From positions 46,122-110,121 of the forward strand of contig DVHG01000017.1 in NCBI GenBank assembly GCA_018712345.1: a stretch of DNA of 64,000 nt, given 5' to 3'. This DNA comes from Candidatus Onthovicinus excrementipullorum. Lineage in GTDB: Bacteria; Bacillota; Clostridia; Oscillospirales; Acutalibacteraceae. Below are positions 40,254-50,852 of this stretch, one piece after another. The notes beneath the pieces were generated by a model. It was given only the letters and a program-made list of their open reading frames with translations, did not search any database and was not told where the DNA came from. The position numbers and the translations under genes are program-made. How positions within the stretch are numbered: position 1 is the stretch's first letter; each line of letters starts with the position of its first letter.

Positions 40254-40463
40254 TTACAGATTGCGGATCTCTTCCGGCTCTTCGATCTCGTACTCGCCGT
40301 CGAGGACCTTGTTGAGCGCGATCGTAACCGGCTTCTCCTCAAGGATCTCCCCGGTCTCCTCCGCATCCTCGACAACGCGGCGGGCCAGCTTGGCTGTGGC
40401 AATCACCAGGGAATATCTGCTCAGATGGTCTGTCAAAATAGACCTCAAATCCGGATTAAGCAT
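40254..40463 (-). CDS. rpoZ: RNA polymerase subunit omega
   Basis: YSLVIATAKLARRVVEDAEE...KPVTIALNKVLDGEYEI. Confidence 0.9.
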   Translation of the reverse strand: MLNPDLRSILTDHLSRYSLVIATAKLARRVVEDAEETGEILEEKPVTIALNKVLDGEYEIEEPEEIRNL

Positions 40464-41076
40464 GATCTAATACCTCACTTACTTTATATTTCATGCGGGT
40501 GGAACGCAGCCGCTCCGCCTGTATAATGGCACAGATGTCACTGACTGCGTAATCCACCACGTCGTTGACGACGATGTAATCGTATTCTTCGGACCGGGCG
40601 ATCTCCTCCCGGGCGATCGTCATCCGGCGGACGATATCCTCTTCACTGTCGCTCTCGCGATTGCGCAGGCGCTGCTCCAGCACCTCCATCGACGGCGGCA
40701 TCAGGAAAAGGCTTACGACATCCGGGTAGCGGGCACGGATCTTCTCGGCGCCCTGAACCTCGATCTTCAGGATCACGGTCTTTCCCTCATCAAGCCAGCG
40801 GTCGACCGGCGCGCTGGGCGTACCGTAAAAGTTCTCGCCGTATTTAGCGTATTCCAAAACCTCATCATTATGAATCTTTTCCATAAAGGTCTGTTTGCTC
40901 ACGAAGTAATAGTGGAAACCATCGATCTCCCACTCACGCGGCGCGCGCGTTGTCAGGGAGACAGAGAGCTGTACCCCGATATCGCGTTTGGCCAGCTGTG
41001 TCAAAATGGTATCCTTCCCGGAGCCGGACGGGCCGGACAGGATAATCAGCATCCCTTTTTTACTCTTACTGCTCAT
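40456..41076 (-). CDS. gmk: Guanylate kinase
   Basis: [21 protein letters not shown]...[22 protein letters not shown]. Confidence 0.95.
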   Translation of the reverse strand: MSSKSKKGMLIILSGPSGSGKDTILTQLAKRDIGVQLSVSLTTRAPREWEIDGFHYYFVSKQTFMEKIHNDEVLEYAKYGENFYGTPSAPVDRWLDEGKTVILKIEVQGAEKIRARYPDVVSLFLMPPSMEVLEQRLRNRESDSEEDIVRRMTIAREEIARSEEYDYIVVNDVVDYAVSDICAIIQAERLRSTRMKYKVSEVLDHA

Positions 41077-41344
41077 ACACATCGCCCTCCTCGTGGATCT
41101 CGCCGCCCGACTCACTCAGGCGCGCCGCAACTGTCTCCGCCTGGAGATACGTCAGCACCACATGGCCGCTGTCCATAATCAGAACCGTCCTGCTGCGTCT
41201 GCCGTGTGTGGCGTCGATCAGCGTTCCGTTCTTTTTGCAGTCCTGTACGATACGCTTGACCGGCGCGGCGTCCGGGCTGACCATCGCGACCAGGCGCGAT
41301 GCGTTAATCATATTGCCAAATCCAATGTTTACCAGCTGAACCAT
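41066..41344 (-). CDS. remA: RemA-like regulator (DUF370)
   Basis: [60 protein letters not shown]. Confidence 0.92.
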   Translation of the reverse strand: MVQLVNIGFGNMINASRLVAMVSPDAAPVKRIVQDCKKNGTLIDATHGRRSRTVLIMDSGHVVLTYLQAETVAARLSESGGEIHEEGDVYEQ

Positions 41345-41360
41345 TTCGCACCCCCTGTGC

Positions 41361-42236
41361 TCACTCTACGTTCTGGACCTGTTCCCGGATCTTTTCAATA
41401 TCCGACTTGATATCCAGCACGGCACGGACGATTTCCACATCCTGCGCCTTAGAGCCGATCGTATTTGTCTCCCGGTTCATCTCCTGCACCAGAAAATCCA
41501 GCCGGCGGCCGACCGCCTCATCTGAGGCAAGGATCTCCTGAAGCTGCTGGAAATGGCTGCGCAGACGGACGGTCTCCTCATCAACGGCCACCTTGTCCGC
41601 ATAGATTGCGGCCTCAGTCAGAATGCGCTGCTCGTCCGGGGAATCCCCCAGTACGGCACGCATATGCTCGCGCATGCGTCTGCGGTACTCCTCAACCGTC
41701 TGGGGCGACCGCTCCTCAATCATTGCAACCCTGTGCAGGATGGCCTCCGCCTTCCCCTGGATATCCAGCCGCAGGCGCTCCCCCTCCTGCTCTCGCGCGG
41801 CAATAAACTTGTCCACGGCCTCTGAAGCCGCCGCTTCAACTGTATGCCAGACCGCATCCTCGTCCAGCTCCTCATGCGTAACGTTGAGCACATCCGGCAG
41901 ACGTGCGATTGACATCACGCTCAGATCATTTTTCAGGCTCTGAGATTCGGCCAGTGGCGTCAGCGCCTCAATGTACGCCTGCGCCAGCGCCATATCCACG
42001 TGGACGGCTGCATTCTTGGTAGCGAGTGTCTCAATATAGACTGCGGCGTCAATCTTGCCGCGCGCCACGCGGGACTGGACATAGCTCTTGAGCTTGTCCT
42101 CCAAAAAGCCATACATGCGCGGCACCCGCGCGGAAAATTCAAAATACCGGTGGTTGACACTCTTGATCTCCACCAGTACGGAGATATTCTCATCGGCGGA
42201 CTGTGCGCGTCCATACCCCGTCATGCTCCTGAGCAT
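41361..42236 (-). CDS. YicC family protein
   Basis: [12 protein letters not shown]...[18 protein letters not shown]...[19 protein letters not shown]. Confidence 0.93.
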   Translation of the reverse strand: MLRSMTGYGRAQSADENISVLVEIKSVNHRYFEFSARVPRMYGFLEDKLKSYVQSRVARGKIDAAVYIETLATKNAAVHVDMALAQAYIEALTPLAESQSLKNDLSVMSIARLPDVLNVTHEELDEDAVWHTVEAAASEAVDKFIAAREQEGERLRLDIQGKAEAILHRVAMIEERSPQTVEEYRRRMREHMRAVLGDSPDEQRILTEAAIYADKVAVDEETVRLRSHFQQLQEILASDEAVGRRLDFLVQEMNRETNTIGSKAQDVEIVRAVLDIKSDIEKIREQVQNVE

Positions 42237-42312
42237 TGAAACGCCTCCGAATCATCAAATTCATAATCAATTTATTGTAACAATTATCAGGGGGCTTTGT
42301 CAATAATCCGGC

Positions 42313-42909
42313 CTATATTTTCAGCCGGGATAGCCGTTCCCGGTACTCCTCATAGTCCATCAGGGCATTGAGGACCTCCGGCATCATGTTGGCGGACAGG
42401 CGCTCGGGCAGTCCGACGGCACGCAAAAAGGCCGTTCTCCGCCGCTTGCTGTCCGCCGTTCCACTCAAGCCGTCCTCAAACAGGTCCAGCTTTGTGATCC
42501 GTCGCCCGCCTGTGCGTTCCTCAGTATGTGAAAAGGGAATACCCGCCGCACGAAGAGCGTCCGTCAGAACCTCACGCGTCATGCCCTCTACGCCGAGCTT
42601 GCCCTCCTTTGAAGGAGCGGCCTTGCGCCGCTCTTTTCCATAGATATCCGGGATATAGGCGTTGCGAATATCCCCCTCCCGGACGGAGCCGCGAATCCTG
42701 GAGCGGATCGCAAAACCGGCCGCGTCGCTGTCCGTCAGAATGACGATCCCACGCGTGCGCGCAAGCTGCCGGATCAGCTCCATCCGCTCCCGGTCGTGGA
42801 AGATGGAAAAGCCGTTTGTCTCAATGATGAGCGCATCCAAAAAGGAGGAAAGCTTGATCTTATCGTACTTTCCCTCCACGATAACAGCGCAGTCAAGCTT
42901 AATTTTCAC
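42313..42909 (-). CDS. Toprim-domain protein (RNase M5-like/DUF4093)
   Basis: CAVIVEGKYDKIKLSSF...GIVILTDSDAAGFAIR Toprim motifs. Confidence 0.85.
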   Translation of the reverse strand: MKIKLDCAVIVEGKYDKIKLSSFLDALIIETNGFSIFHDRERMELIRQLARTRGIVILTDSDAAGFAIRSRIRGSVREGDIRNAYIPDIYGKERRKAAPSKEGKLGVEGMTREVLTDALRAAGIPFSHTEERTGGRRITKLDLFEDGLSGTADSKRRRTAFLRAVGLPERLSANMMPEVLNALMDYEEYRERLSRLKI

Positions 42910-43967
42910 CCGTTCTCCCCTCCGGAAAGACGAAGGAGCCTGACAACCGTCTCCTCCAAAATGATACGCGGCTCTGCCCCGCCGCCCTTGAGCAGCCGGT
43001 CCGCCTCGTCCAGACAGTCGAGGCAGCTGCGAAGTGCACGGGTACTGATGCTGCGCGCATCACGCGCGGCATTGCGCAGGCGAAACTCCCTGTTGCGGTA
43101 CGCCGCCGGGAAAATCTGAGCGGCTGCCGCCGGATCCCCCGCCGACTCTGAGGCGACGCGCGCACGGTACATATCGACATAGGCGGCAGTCAGCGCGCCA
43201 TGAATCATGATCGGCTCCACGCGCTGGATAAACAACTCGTTGAGCAGGCGGTAGGCGCGCGTACAGTCGCGCGCGGTGATCGCCCGCACCAGATCAAACG
43301 CCGTGGAGTCGAGTGAGTGGATGCAAAGCTCCTCAATCACCGGCACAGTGATGATCCCGCCCTCACCGACATAGGCACAGCACTTTTCCAGCTCGTTAAT
43401 CAGCAGGTTCAGATCATCCCCCGCCTGAGACACAAGACGCGCCGCAGCCTGCTGCTGGAGCTCGCAGCCACGTCTGCGCGCGCCGGAAATCATCATGCTC
43501 TCCAGTGAACGGGCCGTCAGCCGGTCCAGCTGGACAAGTGCGCCGGCCTTCTCCGCAGCAGAAAAAAGTTTTTTCCACCGGTTGTTCTTCTTTGGCGCCG
43601 CTTCCGTCCTGTCATAGACAAAAATCAGGACGCAGGAGGCGGATGGCTGTTCAAACAGCTCCGCAATCATCTCCACCCCCGCATCCGAAAGGGTATCCGG
43701 TGAAAGATCCCGCACGACAACGCAGCTCTTACCCCCCAGCATGGGACAGGAGCGCGCCGCCATATAGATATCCTCCGGCGATATTGGATTCTCCTGCGCG
43801 TCAAAGGTGTGCAGGTTAAAATCAGCCGACGATCCAACGGCCGCCCGGATCAGCTGCTGCACATAATGCGCCTTGAGGTATGGCTCATTGCCATAGATCA
43901 GGTAGCCGTCCGCCAGCAGACCGGTCTTGATTTGATGCTTCAGCTCTTTTTCATCGATCCGCGGCAT
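42906..43967 (-). CDS. holA: DNA polymerase III subunit delta
   Basis: GYLIYGNEPYLKAHYVQQL...LINELEKCCAYV. Confidence 0.88.
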   Translation of the reverse strand: MPRIDEKELKHQIKTGLLADGYLIYGNEPYLKAHYVQQLIRAAVGSSADFNLHTFDAQENPISPEDIYMAARSCPMLGGKSCVVVRDLSPDTLSDAGVEMIAELFEQPSASCVLIFVYDRTEAAPKKNNRWKKLFSAAEKAGALVQLDRLTARSLESMMISGARRRGCELQQQAAARLVSQAGDDLNLLINELEKCCAYVGEGGIITVPVIEELCIHSLDSTAFDLVRAITARDCTRAYRLLNELFIQRVEPIMIHGALTAAYVDMYRARVASESAGDPAAAAQIFPAAYRNREFRLRNAARDARSISTRALRSCLDCLDEADRLLKGGGAEPRIILEETVVRLLRLSGGENG

Positions 43968-46111
43968 TACGACCCTCCGTCCAGCACAATTTGAGAATGA
44001 TCATCTATCCTGATTATTATATCACCATTGTATGGAACGGTCAAAGTATTTCTCCCTTTGGCGTAGCGCGCATTTGTCTCAACCGCGAGCACATCAGCGT
44101 AATCAATCTTCGCGGAAAATCCGCCGGCGACCAGAATATCGGCAGGATCGGCTTTCAGGTTTTCCGCTATGCGAACAGTGCGCCCATTCACTTGGAGCAG
44201 CAACGACTCTCCGTCCGAGGTGAGCTCCATCCCCTCCGCAAACGCCGCGCGGAACGCCTCGCCCTGGAATACAGGCTGTACACCCCGGCACCGGCGGAGG
44301 ACCGCGCGCACATCAGTCTCAGAATCATCTGACCAGAAATAGAGAAAGTCGACCTGGTACAGATTGTTCCGCTCCAGCAGATCAAACCCGGAACCATCCC
44401 GGCCGGACCCGATCAACACTGTCTGCCCGCCGTCACGGATGAGGACGCACGGATTGCTCCCCTGTGCAATATGAATCACCGCCCGTCCGCGGTCCTGGTA
44501 GGCGGGAACGCCGATGCAGGCCGTGACCGCAACAGCCAGCGCGAGCATATACGCCACCGCCGGCAGCAGGACCCTTTCCCGCATCAAAATCCAGAATACG
44601 GCCGCCGTCACAATCAGAAACATCAGCAGGCGAAGCGCTGAACCGCTCGGCACATAATAGGAGACATACGGAATATCGGCAAAAGCGGCGGACATGCGGA
44701 TCATCAGGCGCAGCAGGGCACCGGAACACACCGACAGCGGCTGAGCCAGGAACAGCGCCCCCATCATCCCGAACGCCGCACCGATCCCGCCCAGAATCAT
44801 GGCCGGCGTGGCCAGCCCCGCGATAAACAGATTTGAGAGCGGCGACAGGACATTGATCATGCCGAACTCCACCAGGACGGTGGGCATCGTGAAGAGCGTG
44901 GCGCAGACGGAGATGGAAAAGACATCCAGCACGCCTTTAAACAGCCGGCGCGCCGGACTGAAAGCGATCCGATCCAGCCGCTCCCCATACCATTTTGAAA
45001 GCCGTGTGTGAAGTGTGATGATTCCAAAGGTTGCCAGCACTGACATTGTAAGGCCGACATCCGCTGCCGCAAGCGGATTGATGGCCAGCAGGATGAGCAC
45101 CGCACCGCCCAGTGAATTGAGAGAGTCCGGTGTCCGCTTGAACAGAAATGAGGACAGATACAGGAGCATCATAATCCCCGAGCGCATGACGGATGGCGTA
45201 AAGCCGGTAAGCGCCATAAAGAAGAGCACAAATCCTCCGGCAAGGAGTGCCGATGCGCGCGGCCCAACGCGCGCCCGCTTCAGCAGTGATAAAGCCGCCA
45301 TGGCCCAGACACTCATGTGCAGGCCGCTCACGGAAAGAAGATGAGAGATGCCGATCAGTTGAAAATCATGGGAGATATCCCACGACATGCCGGTTTTATC
45401 CCCCAACAGGATCCCGCGCAGGAGACCGCCCGTATCTGCCCCCATCATGGTGGATATCTGGGCGGAGAGCCCCTCCCGGAATCTCCAGATATAATACCCG
45501 AGCGGACGAAATCCCTCCCCGGGAGTCACCGATTCAACCTGGAGCTCATACGCCTCCAGATAAATGCCCTTTGACCTATAATAGCGGTTGCTGTCGCGGT
45601 TGCTCCCCGCGAGCTCCAGCACCGCCGTCATTTCAATCGCATCATATGGCTCTACCTCCAGCGGCGTGTACGACTCAAAGCGCACGGTGCTTTTGAATTT
45701 TTCCCCGTTCACCGAATCCGTCACAAAGAGATATTCATATTTCCCGTATCTCTGTTCCGCGCCGTTTTCAGTATGCGCGGTCACCTGCGCCCTCTTCCCC
45801 ACCAGCGCAACTGCCGGACGGAGGGAAAAGTACTCCTCACCCGCAAAGAAGAGGCAGCAGACGATCACGAGTGCTGAAGCTGTCAAAGCCCTCACCGCAT
45901 GCAAACGGCGGAACAGCAGCGCGCAGGCCAAAATGCCCGCGACCCCGATCAGACATAGCACCGGCAGGAGGGCTGGATATTCGATCAAAAAGTAGAGGCA
46001 GGCAAAGCAGACCGCGCCGGCCACCGCGAGCGGCCGGACAAATCCATGCCGATGTTTAAAAAGCTCCGGCCGCCGTGCAGGGCGTCCCGGAGCATGAGAT
46101 TGCTTCAGCAT
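43967..46111 (-). CDS. comEC: ComEC/Rec2-like competence membrane protein with degenerate C-terminal MBL-like domain
   Basis: DFQLIGISHLLSVSGLHMSVWA...GFTPSVMRSGIMMLLYL competence motifs; C-terminal region lacks HxHxDH. Confidence 0.88.
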   Translation of the reverse strand: MLKQSHAPGRPARRPELFKHRHGFVRPLAVAGAVCFACLYFLIEYPALLPVLCLIGVAGILACALLFRRLHAVRALTASALVIVCCLFFAGEEYFSLRPAVALVGKRAQVTAHTENGAEQRYGKYEYLFVTDSVNGEKFKSTVRFESYTPLEVEPYDAIEMTAVLELAGSNRDSNRYYRSKGIYLEAYELQVESVTPGEGFRPLGYYIWRFREGLSAQISTMMGADTGGLLRGILLGDKTGMSWDISHDFQLIGISHLLSVSGLHMSVWAMAALSLLKRARVGPRASALLAGGFVLFFMALTGFTPSVMRSGIMMLLYLSSFLFKRTPDSLNSLGGAVLILLAINPLAAADVGLTMSVLATFGIITLHTRLSKWYGERLDRIAFSPARRLFKGVLDVFSISVCATLFTMPTVLVEFGMINVLSPLSNLFIAGLATPAMILGGIGAAFGMMGALFLAQPLSVCSGALLRLMIRMSAAFADIPYVSYYVPSGSALRLLMFLIVTAAVFWILMRERVLLPAVAYMLALAVAVTACIGVPAYQDRGRAVIHIAQGSNPCVLIRDGGQTVLIGSGRDGSGFDLLERNNLYQVDFLYFWSDDSETDVRAVLRRCRGVQPVFQGEAFRAAFAEGMELTSDGESLLLQVNGRTVRIAENLKADPADILVAGGFSAKIDYADVLAVETNARYAKGRNTLTVPYNGDIIIRIDDHSQIVLDGGS

Positions 46112-47667
46112 TCGATTGTTTTAGCCTCTTCAAACTCCTGCTGAATCTCATCGGAGGGCTTCCTGGTCAGCAGAGAAACCGCCACGATTGCGATACAGGA
46201 GAGGATAAAGGCAGGGAACAGCTCATAGATCGCAAACACCCCGCCGAGCGGATTGAGCACGAGCTTCCAGACAAAGACGGAGATCCCGCCCGTGAGCATG
46301 CCGGCGATCGCACCGGCACGATTGATACGCTTCCAGAACAGGCTGAAGAGCATCAGCGGACCGAATGTGGCGCCGAAGCCCGCCCAGGCAAAGCTGACAA
46401 GGGTAAAGATCACACTGTCCTCATCAAGCGCAATAATCATACCGATGACCGCGACAACAATCAGCGTAATCCGGCTGACGCGCATTACCTGCTTATCCGT
46501 AGCGTTCTTCTTGAGAATCCCCTGAAAAATATTTTTAGAGAATGCGGACGCGGCAATCAGCAGATAGGAGTCCGAGGAACTGATCGTGGCTGCCAGTACA
46601 CCCGCCATCACAATCCCCGCAAACAGCGGATGGAACAGAAGCGACGCCATCTCCACAAAGATGTTTTCCGCGGAGGAGGCCGTCTGGAAGGTGGTCGGAA
46701 GGTAGGCACGTCCGATGACGCCGATCATCACGGCCGCAGTCAGCGAGATCACGCACCACACAGTCGCGATGCGGCGGGACTTTTTGATCTCCCGGGAGGA
46801 GCGGATTGCCATAAAGCGCAGCAGCACCTGCGGGACGCCAAAATAGCCCAGCCCCCAGGACAGGGTGGAGATAATTTTCAGGAAGCCGTACTCCCCCGCC
46901 TCACCGAAGAGCGGCGACCCGGCCGCGTCCACCATCTGCACGCCCGCGGCATCGACAGTCGGCTGGGCAATGCCAAAGAACGTTGCAAATCCGGGAATGT
47001 TTCGGGCGTTTTCCGCCACGACAGAAAAACCACCCGCCGCACTTGTCCCGACGATGAGCACCGTCACCAGTGCGAAGATCATGACAATCGCCTGCATAAA
47101 ATCTGAGGCGCTCTCAGCCAAAAATCCGCCCAGGAAGGTGTAAAGCAGGACAAACAGCGCACCCACAACCATCATCAGCCTGTAATCGGCGCCAAAGAGC
47201 TGGCTGAACAGCTTGCCGCATGTCACAAAACAGCTCCCTGCATAGACCGCGAAAAACACCAGGATGAACACGGAAGAGATGGTCATGATGACCTTTTTAT
47301 TCTCCTTAAACCGGTTGCTGAAAAAGTCTGGGATCGTGATGGCATTCGTCACCTGGGAATACCGGCGCAGCGGCTTGGCAACAACCAGCCAGTTGACGTA
47401 TGTACCAACCGCGAGCCCGATCGCCGTCCAGCCCGCGTCTGCAATCCCGCACCAGTACGCTACGCCGGGCAGCCCCATCAGCAGCCAGCCGCTCATATCG
47501 GAGGCCTCCGCACTCATGGCGGCGACCCACGGTCCGAGCGAACGGCCGCCCAGAAAATAGTTCTCACTGTTTTTATTGGCGCGCTTGGCAAAAAAGATGC
47601 CGATCCCGATGACGACCGCCATATAGGCGCACATCGCAATCAGGATCTGAACGGTACTCCCCGTCAT
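46105..47667 (-). CDS. putP: Sodium:proline symporter
   Basis: SSS family: NYFLGGRSLGPWVAAMSAEASDMSGWLLMGLPG. Confidence 0.92.
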   Translation of the reverse strand: MTGSTVQILIAMCAYMAVVIGIGIFFAKRANKNSENYFLGGRSLGPWVAAMSAEASDMSGWLLMGLPGVAYWCGIADAGWTAIGLAVGTYVNWLVVAKPLRRYSQVTNAITIPDFFSNRFKENKKVIMTISSVFILVFFAVYAGSCFVTCGKLFSQLFGADYRLMMVVGALFVLLYTFLGGFLAESASDFMQAIVMIFALVTVLIVGTSAAGGFSVVAENARNIPGFATFFGIAQPTVDAAGVQMVDAAGSPLFGEAGEYGFLKIISTLSWGLGYFGVPQVLLRFMAIRSSREIKKSRRIATVWCVISLTAAVMIGVIGRAYLPTTFQTASSAENIFVEMASLLFHPLFAGIVMAGVLAATISSSDSYLLIAASAFSKNIFQGILKKNATDKQVMRVSRITLIVVAVIGMIIALDEDSVIFTLVSFAWAGFGATFGPLMLFSLFWKRINRAGAIAGMLTGGISVFVWKLVLNPLGGVFAIYELFPAFILSCIAIVAVSLLTRKPSDEIQQEFEEAKTIEC

Positions 47668-47785
47668 TGAAAATCCCCCTCAAGGCTCGTTTTAGAATAT
47701 TTTACCATAGGCTCGCGCGCCAATCAATAGGTGATGGGAACAAAAAATCCCCGGCCAATGGGCAGGAGCCATAAAACAGTTGACA

Positions 47786-47815
47786 GCCACAACAGTTAAT
47801 TCTGTTGTGGCTGTT
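47786..47815. terminator. Strong hairpin upstream of GyrI-like gene
   Basis: AGCCACAACAG-ttaatt-CTGTTGTGGCT followed by T-rich sequence. Confidence 0.5.
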
Positions 47816-47887
47816 CTTGCATTTTTTCTTTGGTGTGATAGTATGGTAATCAAACAGACTGAGAAACTTAAATTTGGAGGAGTTCGT

Positions 47888-48352
47888 ATGAAGATTGAAA
47901 AATGCACAAAGAGTGCTTTTGTTGTGATTGGTAAAGAAGGTTCAACTTTGGATGGTCAAGGCTTTATTCAAAAATTATGGTCGGATGCAAACTCTCATTT
48001 TAGCGAAGTTCAGCCGTTAGCTAAAAAAGACGAAAATGGCAATTTGGTTGGTATTTGGGGCGCAATGTCCGATTGTTCCCATTTATACAAACCGTGGGAA
48101 GATAACTTTAGCAAAGGACTATACCTTGCTGGCGTTGAATGTATTGATGATGCTGAAGCGCCCGAGGGATGGACAAAATGGACAATTCCGGGCTATGAAT
48201 ATATTTGTGCAGAGGCTGAAAATGAAAATACATTTTCGGAGGTACTAGACTATATGAGGGCAAATAATATCACATTGGTTGGAGCTGTCCACGATTTTTC
48301 TTGCCCTGTAAATGGAAAGAATTATATGTTTTTCCCGATTAGAATTATTTAA
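47888..48352 (+). CDS. GyrI-like/effector-binding domain protein
   Basis: IEKCTKSAFVVIGKEGSTLDGQGFIQKLWSDANSHFSEV...YLAGVECID; SD aatttggaggagttcgt. Confidence 0.8.
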   Translation: MKIEKCTKSAFVVIGKEGSTLDGQGFIQKLWSDANSHFSEVQPLAKKDENGNLVGIWGAMSDCSHLYKPWEDNFSKGLYLAGVECIDDAEAPEGWTKWTIPGYEYICAEAENENTFSEVLDYMRANNITLVGAVHDFSCPVNGKNYMFFPIRII

Positions 48353-48440
48353 CCAATGCTCATTCATCGAACAGATTATAAAGGCGCACTTCTATACGCT
48401 TACCGCGTATACCGTGCGGTATGCGGTCTTGCGCCGCACC

Positions 48441-48542
48441 AAAGCCTCCCCTGTGTAAGGGGAGGTGCCCCGCAGGGGCGGAGGGGTCATCAATCTCTCA
48501 GTCAGCTTCGCTGACAGCTCCTTTCTCACAAGCGGGCCTTTT
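48441..48542. repeat. Dispersed palindromic Clostridia repeat (REP/MITE-like)
   Basis: AAAGCCTCCCCTGTGTAAGGGGAGGTG...GGCGGAGGGGTCATCAATCTCTCAGTCAGCTTCGCTGACAGCTCC; nested hairpins; matches a recurrent element recalled from Ruminococcaceae-type genomes. Confidence 0.65.
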
Positions 48543-48637
48543 CAGAAACAGTACATGTTACGAGAAAACTAACCTATGATCGTAACCATAGGTCGGTTTA
48601 ACTGTTTTACGGACACCCGGCCAAGCCGGGGAACGTG

Positions 48638-48946
48638 TTATTCCGCAAGTGCGCGCTGGAGCCAGATGGCACCGAGATCCATCGCATTATAGAGCCCGTG
48701 CTTTTCACTCCGCTTGAGGATCCGCTCTTTGGGCCGGGCATCCGGATCTGTGCTCATGAGCTGGATCGTCACCTTGTCGGCCAGCTCCAGATCATTGAAC
48801 TTCTTTGTGGTGAGGATCTGGATCATCACCACGCATTTATCCGACATATCGCCGTAATAGATGGTGTTACCATTGCGGACGAGCGGTTTCCCCTTGTATG
48901 TCAAAAACTTAGGCTTCGTCTCTTTTTCCGCTGCCATTTCAATCAT
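48638..48946 (-). CDS. Conserved hypothetical protein
   Basis: ~99-102 aa ORF ...KPKFLTYKGKPLVRNGNTIYYGDMSDKCVVMIQIL. Confidence 0.65.
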   Translation of the reverse strand: MIEMAAEKETKPKFLTYKGKPLVRNGNTIYYGDMSDKCVVMIQILTTKKFNDLELADKVTIQLMSTDPDARPKERILKRSEKHGLYNAMDLGAIWLQRALAE

Positions 48947-49186
48947 CTCCGTTCTTCAAAATCAAACTTGTTTTTCTCCCTGCGGAAAATCAATCTTTCA
49001 ACTGCAAAGCCGCACGGAAACAGGAAACAGCGTCCGTTTTCCAGATACTTATAAAATACAAAGCGCTATACCGGGCGGCACACAATCGCCGTATGCGATG
49101 GGCTGTTTTTAATATGATATCATATCCTGTGGGTTCTGTCAAAAAAGGCGCGGAGAAATCCCCACGCCTTTTGGCAACAAGTGCAC

Positions 49187-49435
49187 TTATTCCTCGCGCA
49201 GATAGTTTTTCACGAGCGCCTGCAACAGCTCATCCCGATCCAGGCGGCGGATCAGGCTGCGGGCGTTATTGTGCGTTGTGATATAGGTCGGATCCTCCGA
49301 CAGGAGATAGCCGACGATCTGACTGATCGGATTATATCCCTTTTCACTCAGCGCGTCATAGATCACGCGGAGCGTCTTGCGCATCTCGTCCTCGCGCTCT
49401 TCCTTAATGGAAAACTGTATGGTTTTGTCGGTCAT
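49187..49435 (-). CDS. IreB family regulatory phosphoprotein
   Basis: [65 protein letters not shown]. Confidence 0.93.
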   Translation of the reverse strand: MTDKTIQFSIKEEREDEMRKTLRVIYDALSEKGYNPISQIVGYLLSEDPTYITTHNNARSLIRRLDRDELLQALVKNYLREE

Positions 49436-49534
49436 GCTCCCACCTCCGTCAACAGTGCCGGACAATTCCCGGATACCCCTCATTATATCCTATTTGTCCT
49501 AAAAATTCAATCAAAATTTGCAGATCCGCGCCGC

Positions 49535-50749
49535 TTATTTTGCAAGGGATTCAACGATCTCCTTCGTATCGCGGGCGATGACCAGCTCCTCGTTTGTGGG
49601 GATGACATATACATCCGCGCTCGAATCGTCGGTGGAGATCTTCCCCTCCTTGCCATGGACAAACTCATTATTCAGAGCGTGGTCAATATGAATACCGAGA
49701 TAGCCCAGATGATCGCAGATCTCCTCACGCATAATGGACGAATTCTCGCCGATACCGCCGGTGAACACAATCCCGTCCACCCCTTCCAGGGCGGCGGCAT
49801 AACCGCCAATGAATTTGCGGATCTGATAGCGCTGGAGCCGGCTGGCCATCTGCGCACGCTCGTTGCCGGCCGCGATCGCCTGCTCCAGATCGCGGTCATC
49901 ACTGGAGATACCGGAAATGCCAAGCAGGCCGGACTTCTTGTTCAGAACCACGTCTGTCTCCTGCGGCGTCCATCCCTCCTTCTCCTGCAAATAGATAATA
50001 ACGGAGGGATCCAGACTGCCGGACCGGGTGCCCATCATAAAGCCATCCAGCGGTGTCAGGCCCATGCTCGTATCGATGACCTTGCCGTCCTTAATGGCGG
50101 TAATGGAGCAGCCGTTACCCAAATGGCAGGTGATCAGCCGCGTACCGACGATGTCACGCCCCATCAGCTGTGCACAGCGCGCGCTGACGTACCGGTGGGA
50201 TGTCCCGTGGAACCCGTAGCGGCGGATTTTATATTTCTCATAGTACTCGTACGGGATGGGGAACAGGTACGCCTCCGGCGGCATGGTGGAGTGGAAGGCA
50301 TTGTCGAACACGACAACCTCCGGGAGCTCGTCGCCAAACACGGCGCGGCAGGCATTGATTCCCTGAACATGGGCAGGATTGTGGAGCGGTGCCAGATCGC
50401 TGAGCTCTTCAATCCCCTTGATGACATAGTCGGTGACGAGCATGCTCTTATTGAACTTGGCCCCGCCCTGAACTACGCGGTGCCCGACGGCGGAGATCTC
50501 CTTCATATCGCTGATGACAGCGGCATCCCCCTGCGTCAGGGCGCGGGTGACATAGAGGAAAGCCTCCGTATGGTTGTGCATACGCAGCTCTTTTTCAAAT
50601 TTGACACCCTTGAAGTTGGACCCCTTGATCTTACTGCCGTCAAGCCCGATGCGGTCGCAGATCCCCTTGGCGAGGACCGTCTCATCGTCCATATCAATGA
50701 GCTGATATTTCAGCGAGGAACTTCCGGCATTGATTACAAGAATTTTCAC
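49535..50749 (-). CDS. ackA: Acetate kinase (GTG start)
   Basis: KILVINAGSSSLKYQLIDMDDE...RRYGFHGTSHRYV...CHLGNGCSITAIKDGK. Confidence 0.95.
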   Translation of the reverse strand: MKILVINAGSSSLKYQLIDMDDETVLAKGICDRIGLDGSKIKGSNFKGVKFEKELRMHNHTEAFLYVTRALTQGDAAVISDMKEISAVGHRVVQGGAKFNKSMLVTDYVIKGIEELSDLAPLHNPAHVQGINACRAVFGDELPEVVVFDNAFHSTMPPEAYLFPIPYEYYEKYKIRRYGFHGTSHRYVSARCAQLMGRDIVGTRLITCHLGNGCSITAIKDGKVIDTSMGLTPLDGFMMGTRSGSLDPSVIIYLQEKEGWTPQETDVVLNKKSGLLGISGISSDDRDLEQAIAAGNERAQMASRLQRYQIRKFIGGYAAALEGVDGIVFTGGIGENSSIMREEICDHLGYLGIHIDHALNNEFVHGKEGKISTDDSSADVYVIPTNEELVIARDTKEIVESLAK

Positions 50750-50852
50750 AGTTTTCCGCTCCTTTAAAGCATGGTTGAAAGAATTGTTTACACAACAGTA
50801 GACTAATGATATTATATACTTGTACTTTTTATTTTTCAAGGAGTGTTTTCAC

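Noticed and set aside
49181-50767. 528-aa plus-strand ORF
   Set aside because: Entirely antisense to ackA and ireB; spurious open frame due to codon bias.
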